Part shown: in pieces, positions 37,106-47,978 of the stretch
Numbering within the stretch: position 1 is the first letter of the stretch
Layout: each line of letters starts with the position of its first letter
Assembly (NCBI RefSeq): GCF_000265075.1
Contig: NZ_AJYA01000030.1
Span: forward strand, 16,212-80,211
Direction of reading: 5' to 3'
DNA: 64,000 nt
Source: Nitritalea halalkaliphila LW7
GTDB taxonomy: Bacteria; Bacteroidota; Bacteroidia; Cytophagales; Cyclobacteriaceae
Translations under genes and position numbers: made by a program
Notes under the pieces: model-generated
The model's database searches: none
Told to the model about the DNA's origin: nothing
The model's input: the letters and a program-made list of their open reading frames with translations, nothing else

Positions 37106-38697
37106 CTAGGGTGCTGAGACAATTAAACGCTGGCCTACGCGGATAACATTATCGGCGCCTATCCCATTCCAGGACTTGAGTGCTTCCACGCTGATGCCGT
37201 ACTGGCGACTGATCCCGAAGAGGGTGTCGCCCTGCTGCACGGTATGGGTGGTTCTGCCATTTGCCGGGCTCTCGGTTCTTGCTGGTGGCGGCGTACTGGT
37301 CGCAGGTCGGGGAGCGGGCCCTGGCTGGGCGGGCGCTGCCTGACGAGGTGCTGCCGGTCTGTTATCTGCGGGCACGTTTTGCGTGCGTATGGCTTCGTTT
37401 TTTCCACGTCGCTTGCGCAAATTTAACACCATTCCGGGACGAATCTCATTTTCTTTTAGTCGATTTAGATATTCGAGGCGCTGCAAGCGGATTCCGTAGC
37501 GCTGCGCTACATGCCAGAGGCTTTCTCCAGCGCGTACCACGTGGGTTTCGGCGTCTTCTGCGCGTCCCCGTTTTCGCTGTGTGAAATAGTTGACCCCCGC
37601 TTCTATGGGAGCTCCCTTTTCCAGATCATTCAGGCGGCGGAATTTACCTTCTCGCATGCCCAGCTGTGCTGCCATGGCGCTTTGGCTGGTCGCCTGCTGC
37701 GGTACAGCTCGGGTGCGCTTGTTAAAATAGCTGAGGCGGATGGCACATTTCCTGCCAGCAGGCTCGGATCGGAGGGGGAAGGGACTGCTTGTGGGCGACG
37801 TTCTGCCAGCACGGGAGGCCGTATATCACTGGCTCCCGGGACGATTACGGTGTAGGTTTTATCGCCGGGGATGTGTCCATCACGTGTCCATTTGTTGTAG
37901 GCCTCTAACCGCTCCAGCGGGACAGACCATTCCGCGGCCAGAGATTTTAGGGTGGTGGGGCCTTGAAGTGGGACGGCTTGGAGGCTCTCTGTTTGGGAGA
38001 CGAATCCATCTTGATATCCCTCGAATGCCACTTTATGTGCCAGAAATTTCTTGAAATACCAGTGTGTTTTGCGGTCTATTTGAAGCTTGCGCTGACCGCT
38101 AAATTGAGAGCCGAAATAATTTTTGGCCCCACCGGGCCCCATCTGATAGGCCACGATCGCCACCATCCAGTTGTCGAAGGTAGCCATGTTTTTCCCTAGG
38201 TAGCGGGCGGCTCCTTGGGTGGAGCTGACGATGTTTTTGCGTTCGTCGATTTGTCGGTCCACACGAAGGAAGACCTCTTCGGCAGTTCCTTGTTTGAACT
38301 GCCAGTAGCCCACGGCGTTTGAGCTGGAGACGGCATCGGCGATCAGGCTGCTTTCTTGGATCACCAGGTATTTCAGGTCGTCGGGCATGCCTGCGGCACG
38401 GAGTTCGGCCTCTACGAGTGGCAAGTAGGTGCGAATGCGTCTTAGCTTAATCTGCAGGTAATTTTCATTTCGGTAGAGGGCATCGACATCCGCTTGAATT
38501 TCGCGGCGTGCCTGCGCATCCAGCTCCAGCTGCATATTCGCGACCTGCATGCGGGCGGGCACCTGCGGAACGGGTCTATTAAGCACCGATCGGAGCGCCG
38601 GGCTTGGTCCTATGGTTCTGGCGCTCAGGCTGTCTGGCGAGCTCCAGAGGATTCCAGTAAGGAGGGTCAGCAGTAAAAATGACATGCAGCGTTTCAT
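37106..38697 (-). CDS. LysM-containing membrane-bound lytic transglycosylase (MltD-like); one frameshift
   Basis: Restored length is about 530 residues. Order: signal peptide, SLT domain with catalytic glutamate in VIQESSLIADAVSSSNAVGYWQFK, then a first LysM-like segment, then two clear LysM repeats (THVVRAGESLWHVAQRYGI and HTVQQGDTLFGISRQYGIS). The frame breaks near 37757; one A restores LAGKCAIRLSYFNKRTRAV. It cleaves peptidoglycan glycan strands in the periplasm. Confidence 0.87.
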
Positions 38698-38699
38698 AC

Positions 38700-39344
38700 T
38701 TATTTTTTACGGGCCACGAGGATTCCGTCCCTAATGGGGAGCAAAATGTTATCGACGCGGGGGTCTTCCTGCACCATGCGGTTAAAAGCGATAAGTGCAG
38801 CGGTATCTTTATCCGGCTTTTTCGGTCCCTCGTGCAGAATTTTTCCTGACCAGAGCACATTGTCGGCCAAAATTACCGCGCCCGGCGCCAGTTTATCGAA
38901 AATTAAGTCGTAGTAGCGACCGTAATTTTCCTTATCGGCATCGATGAACACCATATCTATCCCGTCGGGCAGCGCAGGGATTAGCTCCTGTGCATCTCCC
39001 AGGCGGTAGTCGATTTTATCGCTTAGGCCTGCTTTTTCGAAAAAGCCTCTGACCATCGTTTCCAGTTCCACATTGATATCCAAGGTATGCAAAATGGCGT
39101 CCCCTTCCAGGCCGCGCGCCATGCAGATGGCCGAATACCCGGTGTAGGTGCCTATTTCCACCACGCGCTTTGGGCGAATAAAGCGTGTAAGCATTTCGAG
39201 AAACTTTCCCTGTAGGTTTCCGGAAAGCATGCGTGGCATCAGCACTTTCAGGTGTGTTTCGCGTGTGATATGCGCCAGAATCGGATCTTCCGGGCTTGTG
39301 TGTGCCTCGCAGTAGGCTTGTAGTTTTTCGTCTATAAATTCCAT
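38700..39344 (-). CDS. SAM-dependent O-methyltransferase, caffeoyl-CoA OMT type
   Basis: 214 residues. SAM motif VVEIGTYTGYSAICMARG, metal-binding DMVFIDADKENY and ADNVLWSGKI are visible. The family methylates catechol-type hydroxyls with a divalent metal. It lies between housekeeping genes, far from the aromatic cluster, so a link to it is not implied. Confidence 0.88.
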   Translation of the reverse strand: MEFIDEKLQAYCEAHTSPEDPILAHITRETHLKVLMPRMLSGNLQGKFLEMLTRFIRPKRVVEIGTYTGYSAICMARGLEGDAILHTLDINVELETMVRGFFEKAGLSDKIDYRLGDAQELIPALPDGIDMVFIDADKENYGRYYDLIFDKLAPGAVILADNVLWSGKILHEGPKKPDKDTAALIAFNRMVQEDPRVDNILLPIRDGILVARKK

Positions 39345-39345
39345 A

Positions 39346-40575
39346 TCAGGCAGGCTTGTAGGTGAGGGTGCTTAGCTCGCTTTCGGCGAACATCTCTTGT
39401 GCGATTTCTTGGAGGGTTTCCGCGCGGGTGCTGCGGATAAGCTCGAAAATACTTTCTAGGCTTGGGATTTCGTTTTTATCGAGGATATTTTTCCCAAAGA
39501 CCAGCATCAGGGCGGCGTAGTTTTCTTCTGCCATGGCCATTTGGCCCACGGCCTGCTCCTTCGCCATGTGCAGCTGCAGGGTGCCCAGTTTTTTCTCGCG
39601 CAGTTTTTTCAGTTCCTTTCGGACTAGGGTATGGGCTTTCGTCAGGGTGCCCACTTCCGTGGCAAAAAAAATGCCCCAGAAGCCCACGTCATGAAAGGTC
39701 TGGTAGTGGGCTTCCACGCCATAGACGTATCCGTTTTTTTCCCGCAGTGCCATGTTCAGCCGGCTGTTCATGCTGGGCCCTCCGAGGATATTATTCAGCA
39801 GGAAAAAGGGGTAGCGGTAGGGGTGGCTCAGGCCATAGCTGACCTTTCCGAGGGCCATGTGGGCTTGGGTTATTTCCTTCTCCGCCGTCTGCAGTTTCGG
39901 GACGTACTGGGTGAAGGGGAGACGCTCCCGCGTCAAAAATCGGGAAGGGATAGCGCTTAGGAAGCCTTCTACGGTGCGCAGGACTTTTTCCCAGGGGATG
40001 TTTCCGACGACGGAGAATACGATTTTTCGCGTGTCGAGATTTTTTTCGATGAAGGCTTTAAAATCCTTTTGGGCGAAGCCCGAAACTGTCCTCTCGTTCC
40101 CGAGGATATTTCCGCCCAAGGGGTGCCCCTGAAAGAGGAGGGCGTCGAAGTCGTCCTGGATGCTGTCGTCCGGAGAGTCCCGGTACATGGCCATCTCCTC
40201 GAGGATGACCTGTCGCTCCTTTTCGATCTGCTTCGGCGGGAAGATGCTATCGAAGGTGATGTCACAGAGGAGCTCTGCCGCTTTCGCAAAGTGCGTGTGC
40301 AGGACCGAACTGTAGAAGCAAATTTTTTCTTTGGTGGTGTAGGCGTTAAGTTCACCCCCGAGGGATTCTAGGCGATTGATGATATGAAAGGCCTTCCGTT
40401 TTTTGGTTCCCTTAAAGGCCATATGTTCCCAGAAATGTGCCAGCCCCTCTTCTTCCGGGGTCTCATCTCTGCTGCCAATGTCGAGGATAAATCCGCAGTG
40501 GACGAGCCGAGTGTGGGTGATTTCTTGGTGAACGATGCGAATACCATTCGGTAACTCCTTTAACTGATAGGCCAT
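39346..40575 (-). CDS. M16-family zinc metallopeptidase
   Basis: 409 residues. The inverted zinc motif HFWEH is at about residue 48, with the downstream glutamate in the following helix, and the C-terminal non-catalytic half includes GPSMNSRLNMALREKNGYVY. No signal peptide is evident. It starts 1 bp after the O-methyltransferase gene. Confidence 0.9.
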   Translation of the reverse strand: MAYQLKELPNGIRIVHQEITHTRLVHCGFILDIGSRDETPEEEGLAHFWEHMAFKGTKKRKAFHIINRLESLGGELNAYTTKEKICFYSSVLHTHFAKAAELLCDITFDSIFPPKQIEKERQVILEEMAMYRDSPDDSIQDDFDALLFQGHPLGGNILGNERTVSGFAQKDFKAFIEKNLDTRKIVFSVVGNIPWEKVLRTVEGFLSAIPSRFLTRERLPFTQYVPKLQTAEKEITQAHMALGKVSYGLSHPYRYPFFLLNNILGGPSMNSRLNMALREKNGYVYGVEAHYQTFHDVGFWGIFFATEVGTLTKAHTLVRKELKKLREKKLGTLQLHMAKEQAVGQMAMAEENYAALMLVFGKNILDKNEIPSLESIFELIRSTRAETLQEIAQEMFAESELSTLTYKPA

Positions 40576-40764
40576 GAAAATACGGTACGGATAAAAAGCT
40601 CCGGAGGGCGAAAGTGTCCTTCCGGCATTATTTTACCTGCGAATATAAGGATTTATTTGTTGAATTTCTCGGGCTGGGGATTGTCGATTAAAGCTCGTAT
40701 TTTCGTCTTTGGAACGGGCCGGAGGCCTGAAAGTAAAGATTTTACCTTTTAAGCGAAAAGACTT

Positions 40765-42062
40765 ATGCGTTATACGACATTACCAGCGGCACTTTACCAG
40801 CGAAATCGGGACAAGTTGCGGGCGCAGCTCCTGCCGAACTCCGTGGCGGTGCTCCATGCGAATGATATTTTACCGACGAATTCGGACGGGACGATGCGGT
40901 TTAAGCAAAATTCAGATTTGTTTTATTTAACGGGCATCGATCAGGAGCAGACGATCTTGCTATTATGTCCGGACTGCCCGGATGTGCAGTACCGAGAGGT
41001 GCTGTTTATTCGGGAGACGGATGCGCATATAGCGATTTGGGAGGGCCATAAATACACGAAAGAGGAGGCTCAGGCGGCTTCCGGTGTGGCGCGCGTGGAG
41101 TGGTTGTCGCAGTTTGATCGTATATTCTCTATCTGTATGGCCCTGAGTGAGCAGGTGTATCTGAATACGAATGAGCATTTACGGGCGACGGTGGAAATCT
41201 CCAGCCGAGATGCTCGTTTTATCAGCAGCTGCAAGGAGCGTTTTCCGCTTCACACGTATAAGCGCTTGGCGCCGCTCCTGCATCAGCTTCGCAGCGTGAA
41301 GGAGCCGGAAGAAGTGGAACAGTTGCGTCGTGCCTGTGCGATTACGGAGGCAGGTTTTCGGCGCGTTTTAGCGAGGTGCGGCCGGGTATTCGGGAATATG
41401 AGATCGAAGCGCTGTACAGTTATGAATTTCTTCGACGCGGCAGCCGCGGGTTTGCCTACGAGCCGATCATCGCCTCAGGACGTAATTCTTGTGTGTTACA
41501 CTATGTCGAAAATAAGGCCGTCTGTCAAGAGGGGGATCTTTTGCTCTTCGATGTAGGTGCGGAGTACGGCAACTACAATGCAGACATGAGCCGCACGATT
41601 CCTGTAAGTGGGCGTTTTACCGCGCGTCAGCGTGCGATTTACGATGCTGTTTTAGGCGTGCAGCGGGAGGCGATGCAGCTGCTTCGTCCTGGAATTTCCA
41701 TTCAGGAGTACCATAAGGAGGTCGGAAAGATCATGGAGTCTGCACTACTCGGCTTAGGCTTGATCGATCGCACGGATATAAAGAATCAAGATCCTGTCTG
41801 GCCGGCTTACAAAAAATACTTTATGCATGGCACCTCACATCACCTGGGGCTGGATGTCCATGATGTAGGAACGATGCATGCGCCGATAGAGGCGGGAATG
41901 GTTTTCACCGTGGAGCCGGGGATTTATGTGTTGGAGGAGAACATCGGCATTCGTTTGGAGAACAATATTGTCATCCAGGAGGACGGGTTCGAAGATTTAA
42001 TGGCCGGGATTCCCATCGAAGCGGAAGAAATCGAAGCGCTGATGCAGGCGGGTCGTGGCTAA
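40765..42062 (+). CDS. pepP: Xaa-Pro aminopeptidase (aminopeptidase P); one frameshift
   Basis: Restored length is about 432 residues. The C-terminal pita-bread fold has its five metal ligands: FDVGAEYGNYNADMSR (two Asp), HGTSHHLGLDVHD (His), TVEPG (Glu) and IRLEN (Glu). The frame breaks near 41370, where one added T restores FSEVRPGIREYE. The N-terminal half is the creatinase-N domain. It removes N-terminal residues before proline. Confidence 0.88.
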
Positions 42063-42093
42063 TCGAGGGTAAAGGTATGTTTTTTAAAAAAAG

Positions 42094-42124
42094 AAAGGCT
42101 GATTTCGCGAGAAATCAGCCTTTT
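42094..42124. terminator. Bidirectional rho-independent terminator between pepP and tsf
   Basis: Perfect stem AAAGGCTGATTTC / GAAATCAGCCTTT with loop GCGA, flanked by T on the plus side and A (T on minus) on the other, between convergent genes. Confidence 0.85.
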
Positions 42125-42148
42125 GTAATTTGGGCAGCGCCCAAGATC

Positions 42149-42973
42149 TTATCCGATCGCTACACGCTTAAATGCGGCTACGGTTAGGCCTTTGCTTACG
42201 CTGTCTAAGTACTGCGCGATAGACTTGCTGTTGTCCTTCACGAACGTTTGGCTTAGCAGGGTATTTTCTTTGTAGAATTTATTTAGTTTACCGATAGCGA
42301 TTTTCTCGAGCATTTCTTCCGGCTTGCCTTCTTGTCTTGCTTGATCTTTACCTACCTCGATTTCTCTTTCTACTACAGAAGCATCCACACCGTCTTTATC
42401 TAGAGCCACCGGGTTCATAGCGGCGATTTGCATGGCTACATCTTTGCCAGCTTCCTCCACATCAGTACCGCTAGTATTTTTTAGTGCTACGAGAACACCT
42501 AATTTACCATTCGAGTGAATGTAAGGAACGACAGCTTCGCCTTCTACTTGCTCGTAGTGAGAGATTTCGATTTTCTCACCGATTTTACCTGTAAGTTCGA
42601 TGATTTTTTCACCTACTGTATTGCCATCTAGAGGTAGTGCGAGGATATCTTCTACTGTTTTCGCTTGGTTTTCAGTGGCTAATGCGATGGCTGTGTTCGC
42701 GAATGCCACGAACTCTTCGTTTTTCGCTACGAAGTCCGTCTCGCACGTTAATGAAAGTAGGTAACCAGTAGTGCCATTTACACGCGTTACGATAGTACCT
42801 TCTTTCGTTTCTCTATCTGCTCTGGAGGCAGATACTTTTTGCCCTTTTTTTCTCAGGATATCGATTGCCTTTTCAAAGTCACCTTCCGCTTCGGTTAGGG
42901 CTTTTTTACAGTCCATCATACCGGCTCCGGTCATTTTTCTTAATTCGTTAACTTCTTTTGCAGTAATCGCCAT
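42149..42973 (-). CDS. tsf: Elongation factor Ts
   Basis: 274 residues starting MAITAKEVNELRKMTGAGMMDCKKAL, the conserved TDVGKLIA-region equivalent, then LSLTCETDFVAKNEEF. It is the nucleotide exchange factor for EF-Tu. Last gene of the rplM-rpsI-rpsB-tsf group. Confidence 0.97.
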   Translation of the reverse strand: MAITAKEVNELRKMTGAGMMDCKKALTEAEGDFEKAIDILRKKGQKVSASRADRETKEGTIVTRVNGTTGYLLSLTCETDFVAKNEEFVAFANTAIALATENQAKTVEDILALPLDGNTVGEKIIELTGKIGEKIEISHYEQVEGEAVVPYIHSNGKLGVLVALKNTSGTDVEEAGKDVAMQIAAMNPVALDKDGVDASVVEREIEVGKDQARQEGKPEEMLEKIAIGKLNKFYKENTLLSQTFVKDNSKSIAQYLDSVSKGLTVAAFKRVAIG

Positions 42974-43072
42974 GATTTAGAAAGTTTATGTAAGAGGTTG
43001 TATATCTTTTTAGGGGTTTCGCTGCGGCAAAGGCAGGGGGAGTGGAGGGGGCTAAGCCTCCGAATATTAAAC

Positions 43073-43107
43073 AAATTGAACACAGGGCGTTACCGTATGT
43101 TCAATTT
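43073..43107 (-). terminator. Stem-loop between rpsB and tsf
   Basis: Perfect 10-bp inverted repeat AAATTGAACA / TGTTCAATTT with a 15-base loop in the 160-bp rpsB-tsf gap. It could attenuate or protect the transcript; the T tail on the minus strand is short. Confidence 0.4.
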
Positions 43108-43132
43108 TTTGTAAACATGCTGTCAAATCGAA

Positions 43133-43894
43133 TTATTCAGCAGAGTCAGCATCAACAGCTCTCTTAGCTGCTTCTTCTTCTTGCTGCTTCGCATCTTCTT
43201 TATCTCTTTTACGCTCGGATAGACCTTCTTCTATCGCTGCGCCAAAGAGTTTTACGAGAAGAGAGATAGACTTGAACGCATCGTCATTTGCCGGAATTGG
43301 GAAATCTACCTCATTCGGGTTAGAGTTCGTATCAACTAAAGCAAACACAGGGATACCAAGCTTTTGTGCTTCGGCGATGGCGATGTGTTCTCTTTTGATG
43401 TCTACTACGAAAAGAGCTGCTGGAAGGCGTGTAAGGTCAGCGATACCGCCGAGAACCGTTTCCAGTTTTTCTCTTTGACGTGTGATCATCAAACGCTCCT
43501 TCTTCGCCATGTTCTTATAAGACTCTTCCTTCATCATTTTGTCGATGGAAGACATCTTCTTCAGAGATTTGCGGATGGTGGCGAAGTTTGTGAGCATACC
43601 TCCTAACCATCTTTCGGTTACGTAAGGCATGTTAAGTCTTTTTGCTTCTTCAGCTACTAAGTCTTTCGCCTGCTTTTTCGTCGCGACGAACATTACTTTT
43701 TTGCCAGAGCGAACGATTTGCTTGATTGCATTGGATGCTTCTTCGAGGCAAACAAGCGTTTTGTTTAGGTCAATGATATGGATACCGTTCTTCTCCATGA
43801 AGATGTACGGAGCCATTCTTGGATCCCACTTTCTCGTCAAGTGTCCAAAGTGAACACCAGCATCCAGTAAGTCTTTATATTCGATTTGTGCCAT
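43133..43894 (-). CDS. rpsB: 30S ribosomal protein S2
   Basis: 253 residues; [22 protein letters not shown] and [19 protein letters not shown] are diagnostic. The acidic/basic C-terminal tail ([18 protein letters not shown]) is the usual Bacteroidota extension. Confidence 0.98.
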   Translation of the reverse strand: MAQIEYKDLLDAGVHFGHLTRKWDPRMAPYIFMEKNGIHIIDLNKTLVCLEEASNAIKQIVRSGKKVMFVATKKQAKDLVAEEAKRLNMPYVTERWLGGMLTNFATIRKSLKKMSSIDKMMKEESYKNMAKKERLMITRQREKLETVLGGIADLTRLPAALFVVDIKREHIAIAEAQKLGIPVFALVDTNSNPNEVDFPIPANDDAFKSISLLVKLFGAAIEEGLSERKRDKEDAKQQEEEAAKRAVDADSAE

Positions 43895-43936
43895 TGAATA
43901 ATTTTTTTTCTAAAGAGTATAATAAGTAGATTCCGA

Positions 43937-44323
43937 TTAACGCTTAGAGAACTGGAATCTTCTTCTCGCTTTTCTACGACCCGGCTTCTTACGCTCTACC
44001 ATACGTGGATCACGTGTTAGGAAACCTTCTTTCTTAAGCGGAGATCTAAATTCTTCATTGATTTCGCAAAGCGCACGAGCGATCGCCATACGGGCAGCTT
44101 CTGCTTGGCCTTTGATGCCACCACCATCTACTGTGATGTTGATGTCATATTTTCCATCCTCGCCCACAAGCGCTAAAGGCTGCTTGACCACGATCTGATG
44201 TAAGTCGAAAGGGAAGTAAACAGCGATTTCTCTTTTGTTTACGGTGATAGTACCATTCCCTGGCTTTAGGTAGATTCTCGCAACAGAGGTTTTTCTTCTA
44301 CCGATAGTGTTGATAATTTCCAT
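43937..44323 (-). CDS. rpsI: 30S ribosomal protein S9
   Basis: 128 residues ending in the conserved basic tail [17 protein letters not shown], with [15 protein letters not shown] at the start. It follows rplM by 14 bp, as usual. Confidence 0.98.
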   Translation of the reverse strand: MEIINTIGRRKTSVARIYLKPGNGTITVNKREIAVYFPFDLHQIVVKQPLALVGEDGKYDINITVDGGGIKGQAEAARMAIARALCEINEEFRSPLKKEGFLTRDPRMVERKKPGRRKARRRFQFSKR

Positions 44324-44337
44324 AGACTGCTGATCGA

Positions 44338-44781
44338 TTAGAATTTGATTTCTTTCGGCTGCTGAGCGGCGTGCGGATGCTCAGGGCCTTCGTAAACGAA
44401 TAGGTTACGGTATAGCTGACGACCCAGTCTTGTCTTAGGAAGCATACCACGTACCGCTTTCTCTACGAGAATACGTCCGTCTTTTTCCTTCAACATACGT
44501 GGGGTAGAGATACGCTGACCACCCGGATATCCCGTGTGACGTACGTACACCTTATCGTTCCACTTATTACCGGTTAATCTAACCTTCTCGGCGTTAATAA
44601 CGATCACGTTATCACCGCAGTCCACGTGAGGGGTAAAGTTTGGTTTATGCTTACCTCTCAAAATACGTGCTACCTCACTCGCAAAGCGACCTAAAACTGC
44701 AGCTTGGGCATCCACAACCACCCAATTCTTGTCTACAGTTGCCTCATTCGCGGATTTGGTCTTATAGCTTAATGTATCCAC
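44338..44781 (-). CDS. rplM: 50S ribosomal protein L13
   Basis: 147 residues; [31 protein letters not shown] and [12 protein letters not shown] are diagnostic. First gene of the ribosomal group. Confidence 0.98.
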   Translation of the reverse strand: MDTLSYKTKSANEATVDKNWVVVDAQAAVLGRFASEVARILRGKHKPNFTPHVDCGDNVIVINAEKVRLTGNKWNDKVYVRHTGYPGGQRISTPRMLKEKDGRILVEKAVRGMLPKTRLGRQLYRNLFVYEGPEHPHAAQQPKEIKF

Positions 44782-44837
44782 TGTGTAAATGTTTAATTAT
44801 GAGCTTATTAAATACAATAATCCCCTAAAAAGGGACA

Positions 44838-44845
44838 CAAAGATA
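44838..44845 (-). promoter_or_regulatory. Promoter -7 element of the rplM-rpsI-rpsB-tsf group
   Basis: TATCTTTG on the minus strand, matching TAnnTTTG, 57 bp upstream of the rplM start codon. Confidence 0.6.
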
Positions 44846-44902
44846 GATGCTTTTTCTTTCATATGCAAAAGAAAGCATGCTATACCTCACATTTTCTTGC
44901 AC

Positions 44903-45613
44903 TTAGCTGTTCTTCTCCAGCTGTCGTACCAGTACATCGAAATCCTTTGGGTAAGGGGCCTCCACTTTTATGGTCTGACCATCTGTTCCCTGGAAGCAGA
45001 TTCCGTAGGCATGTAAGGCTACGCGCTGTAAGATAGGCAGCTCTTCTGTGCCTTTTTTTAAATTGAACCTCCGCTTCAGCTGTGACAGATAGATCAGTGC
45101 GCCCCCATACGTGGTGTCGCAGCAGATCGGGTGGCCTAGATAGGCCAAATGGACCCGGATTTGGTGCAGGCGACCGCTAATCGGTTCACAGGCGAATAGC
45201 GTATGCGCATAGTACGTCTTCAGGGTTCTGACTCGTGTTTGAGCGGGCTTCCCCTCTTTGTTTATGCGCGCGATTCCTTTGTTGGTAGCCACTATGTTTC
45301 GGTCCACTAGAACTTCCTCATAGCGATGTATCCCTGCTGTAACGGCATGATACACTTTCTGCACTTCTCTGTTTTCAAACTGTATCGCGATGTTACGATA
45401 AGCCTCCTGGTGTTTGGCGATAACAAGGCATCCGGAAGTTTCCTTGTCCAAGCGATGACAAACCTGGGCATCAGGGGTGTATGCTCTGGCAAGTTCCAGC
45501 ATATTCTGGGCTTCATGCCTATCGTCCAGCGTCGATAAAAAGGGAGGCTTATTGACTACGAGGTAATCCTCGTTTTCAAACAGCACGAGCGTCTTAAAAT
45601 CAATTTTTTTCAT
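44903..45613 (-). CDS. RluA-family RNA pseudouridine synthase
   Basis: 236 residues from MKKIDFKTLVLFENEDYLVVNKP; an upstream in-frame ATG adds 12 non-conserved residues. The catalytic motif is CHRLDKETSGCLV. No S4 domain precedes it. It converts uridine to pseudouridine in rRNA or tRNA; the target cannot be read from the sequence. Confidence 0.9.
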   Translation of the reverse strand: MKKIDFKTLVLFENEDYLVVNKPPFLSTLDDRHEAQNMLELARAYTPDAQVCHRLDKETSGCLVIAKHQEAYRNIAIQFENREVQKVYHAVTAGIHRYEEVLVDRNIVATNKGIARINKEGKPAQTRVRTLKTYYAHTLFACEPISGRLHQIRVHLAYLGHPICCDTTYGGALIYLSQLKRRFNLKKGTEELPILQRVALHAYGICFQGTDGQTIKVEAPYPKDFDVLVRQLEKNS

Positions 45614-45723
45614 GCAGTTCGCTACCAATAAGGGCGCAAAAGTAGGCAATAAAGTTGATTACTGAAAATACTTCGCTCAGAATATATTCTTATCGACTCC
45701 TGCCCAGCTCTTCTGCATGGTAT

Positions 45724-46109
45724 TTAGTCTGCGACAAAGGCCCTGTAAAGTGCATTTAGCGTCTCTTCGAGGTCTTCGGCGAATCCCCCATGCGGTCGGG
45801 AGGTCTGCAAGATGGAGCTGCGGTTAGCAGTCAGCCAGCGAAAACGGGCTGCGGCATCGTACTGCGTGATGGGGCTGTTCGGGTTTTTGCCAGCACAAAT
45901 CTGCGCGATAGCGGTTAAGTAGTTTTGAATCGTCTCCAGGTCGGCGCTGGGGTCCAGGGCTAATACTTTATGGAGGTCCTGTTGAGCTTGCAGGCTAAAA
46001 ACTTTTGCTGCTTGCAGCAGATAAGCACGCCTACGTTAACGAATTCCTCCCGTTCCACGCGGGGTACGATTCGGAGGACGGCATATTCATATAAGTGCTT
46101 TCCTGGCAT
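45724..46109 (-). CDS. DUF3037 protein; one frameshift
   Basis: Restored length is about 128 residues: MPGKHLYEYAVLRIVPRVE and REEFVNVGVLICCKQQKFL, then after a break near 46035 the conserved RFRWLTANRSSILQTSRPH. This is the DUF3037 layout. The start lies inside the last codons of the HipA-like kinase gene (23-bp overlap). The pair occurs together in many genomes; its function is unknown. Confidence 0.75.
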
Positions 46110-46889
46110 CTTGCGCTCCTTTTATAAAGTGTTCTGTATGATTCAAGCGGCTTTCCAAGTAGGCGGCATAAATGGCGCGGCCTTCCTCTGGGTGCTCGAC
46201 GTCCCGAGAGGCTAAGATCCATTCATCGGGAATAAGGGCTACTATTTGCTGCAATTTCTCAGCTGTAAGCAGCTTCTTGAAGACCGCATCTACCTCTGCG
46301 AGCTGTGCAGCCTGGGGTAGTAGGACATGGTCTTTTATGAGGGGGAAGGGGCTGAGCGCTTGCTTTTCCCAGTTTTCCCAGTTGTGATGAAAAAGAAAGG
46401 AGGCTCCGTGGTCGATGAGCCAGAGCTCTCTGTTCCACCAGAGCATGTTGGTGTTTCGAAAGCTGCGGTCCACGTTCGTAATGAAGGCGTCTAACCAGAC
46501 GATTTTCGAGGCCAGTTCAGCGTCTACGGTGGTGGCGCCGGGGTCAAAGGTGATGGCATGGGACAGGAAATGCAGGGCCAGATTAAGGCCTTGGCTACCT
46601 TTTAGTAGGTCTTGGATTTCCTCGTCTCCTTCCGATCGGCCGAAGGCTTCATCTAGCTGCGCAAAGACCAGTTCAGGGACTTTTAGCCCGAGCAGGCGGG
46701 CGATTTCTCCGCCGAGGAGTTCTGCTATCAGGCTTTTTCACGCTGACCCGCGCCTTTAAACTTCACGACATAGGAGAATCCATCGTCAGCATCAGCCAGG
46801 GCAGGGAGTGATCCCCCTTCGCGCAGTGGCATCCGGTAGCGGGTCACCTGCACCGTGCGCAGCTGAGGGGGAAGCGTGCTAGTAGACAT
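46087..46889 (-). CDS. HipA-like kinase domain protein; one frameshift
   Basis: Restored length is about 267 residues. Seen: FSYVVKFKGAGQREKALIAELLGGEIARLLGL, where a missing C near 46735 had created a stop, then DAFITNVDRSFRNTN (catalytic Asp and Asn) and LWLIDHGASF (metal-binding DHG in place of DFG). It lacks the N-terminal HipA domain and no HipB gene is nearby, so it is not a classical toxin-antitoxin pair. It is coupled to DUF3037. Confidence 0.78.
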
Positions 46890-46903
46890 GGGTATGATTT
46901 TTT

Positions 46904-47975
46904 TTACAAAGATAAGGCTTTAGCTCCAGATTTCACTTCTGCGGCAGGGAGGCTGAAGCTAAAGAGGGAGCCCTTTCCTACGGTGCTGCTGACGGAAATT
47001 TTACTTTTATGTCCTTCTAGGATGTGTTTTACGATGGCGAGGCCAAGGCCTGTACCGCCGGCTTCGCGGTTTCTACTTTTTTCCACTCGGTAGAAGCGTT
47101 CGAAAATTCGCTTTAGGTCTTCTGCGGGAATTCCTTTGCCATTATCTTTTACAGATACGTGGAGGCGGTTTTTTTGGGCTTTCAGGCTGACCTCTACTTC
47201 ACCGCCTTCATGGTTGTACTTAATGGCATTCGAGATGAGGTTTTGGCAGACCCGAAAAATCTTTTCTCGATCCGCTTTCGTGAAGAAGGACTGGTTTTTA
47301 TCTACGTAGAATCGGATGAGGACATCTCTTTTTTCGGCTTTTTGCTCGAGTTCTTCGATGACCTCAGCCAGTAGTGCGCGTAGGTCGAAGACTTCCAGGT
47401 TGAATTTGACCACCCCGCTTTCCATGCGGTTTAGGGTGAGCAGGTCCTGCACGAGGCGATCCAGGGAGTGGAGGCTTTTAGCCGCTCTTTTCAGGAATTT
47501 ATAGCGGACAGCATCATCATCTACGGCGCCTTCGAGTAAGGTTTCGATGTAGCCTTGGGCGGCAAAGATGGGAGTCTTCAGTTCATGTGAGATGTCTGCG
47601 ATAAACTCACGCCGGAAGGCGGCATTTTTCTGGAGTGTCTCGATTTCCTTATTGCGCGCCAGCGCGTAGTTATTTATCGTGGCGTTTATGTTTTTTAGCG
47701 GAGAAAGGCCTGGTTTAGCGGGCTTATCCTTTAGGCCAGTCAGGTCTTTTTTTCTGGATTTTTTCGAGGAGGGAGTAGATGTTCGCGATCTCCTTAAAGA
47801 TTAAAAACTCCAGTGTGACCAGTGTGAGTAGGTAGGCGGAGGCGAAGGCCATACTCCAGGCCACTACGAGCAGCGTGGGGGTGGCGGCCTCCATGATGGA
47901 CAAAAAGGCGACCGTTACAGAAGCGATCGCCAATCCTAAAATTAATGCTATCCCGCGGGATGTGGTAAACATCAT
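46904..47975 (-). CDS. PhoR-like sensor histidine kinase; one frameshift
   Basis: Restored length is about 357 residues. Two N-terminal membrane helices, H-box FIADISHELKTPI, N-box NLISNAIKYN, G1 DNGKGIPAED and G2 GGTGLGLAIV are present. The frame breaks near 47752 where an A7 run should be A6, giving KIQKKDLTGLKDKP. It lies 3 bp after the response regulator gene. Confidence 0.88.
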
Positions 47976-47978
47976 AGA

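Noticed and set aside
38700-39344. O-methyltransferase as part of the aromatic pathway
   Set aside because: It lies over 20 kb away among housekeeping genes and its family is widespread.
46087-46889. HipAB toxin-antitoxin module
   Set aside because: No HipB-like DNA-binding gene is adjacent and the N-terminal HipA domain is missing.
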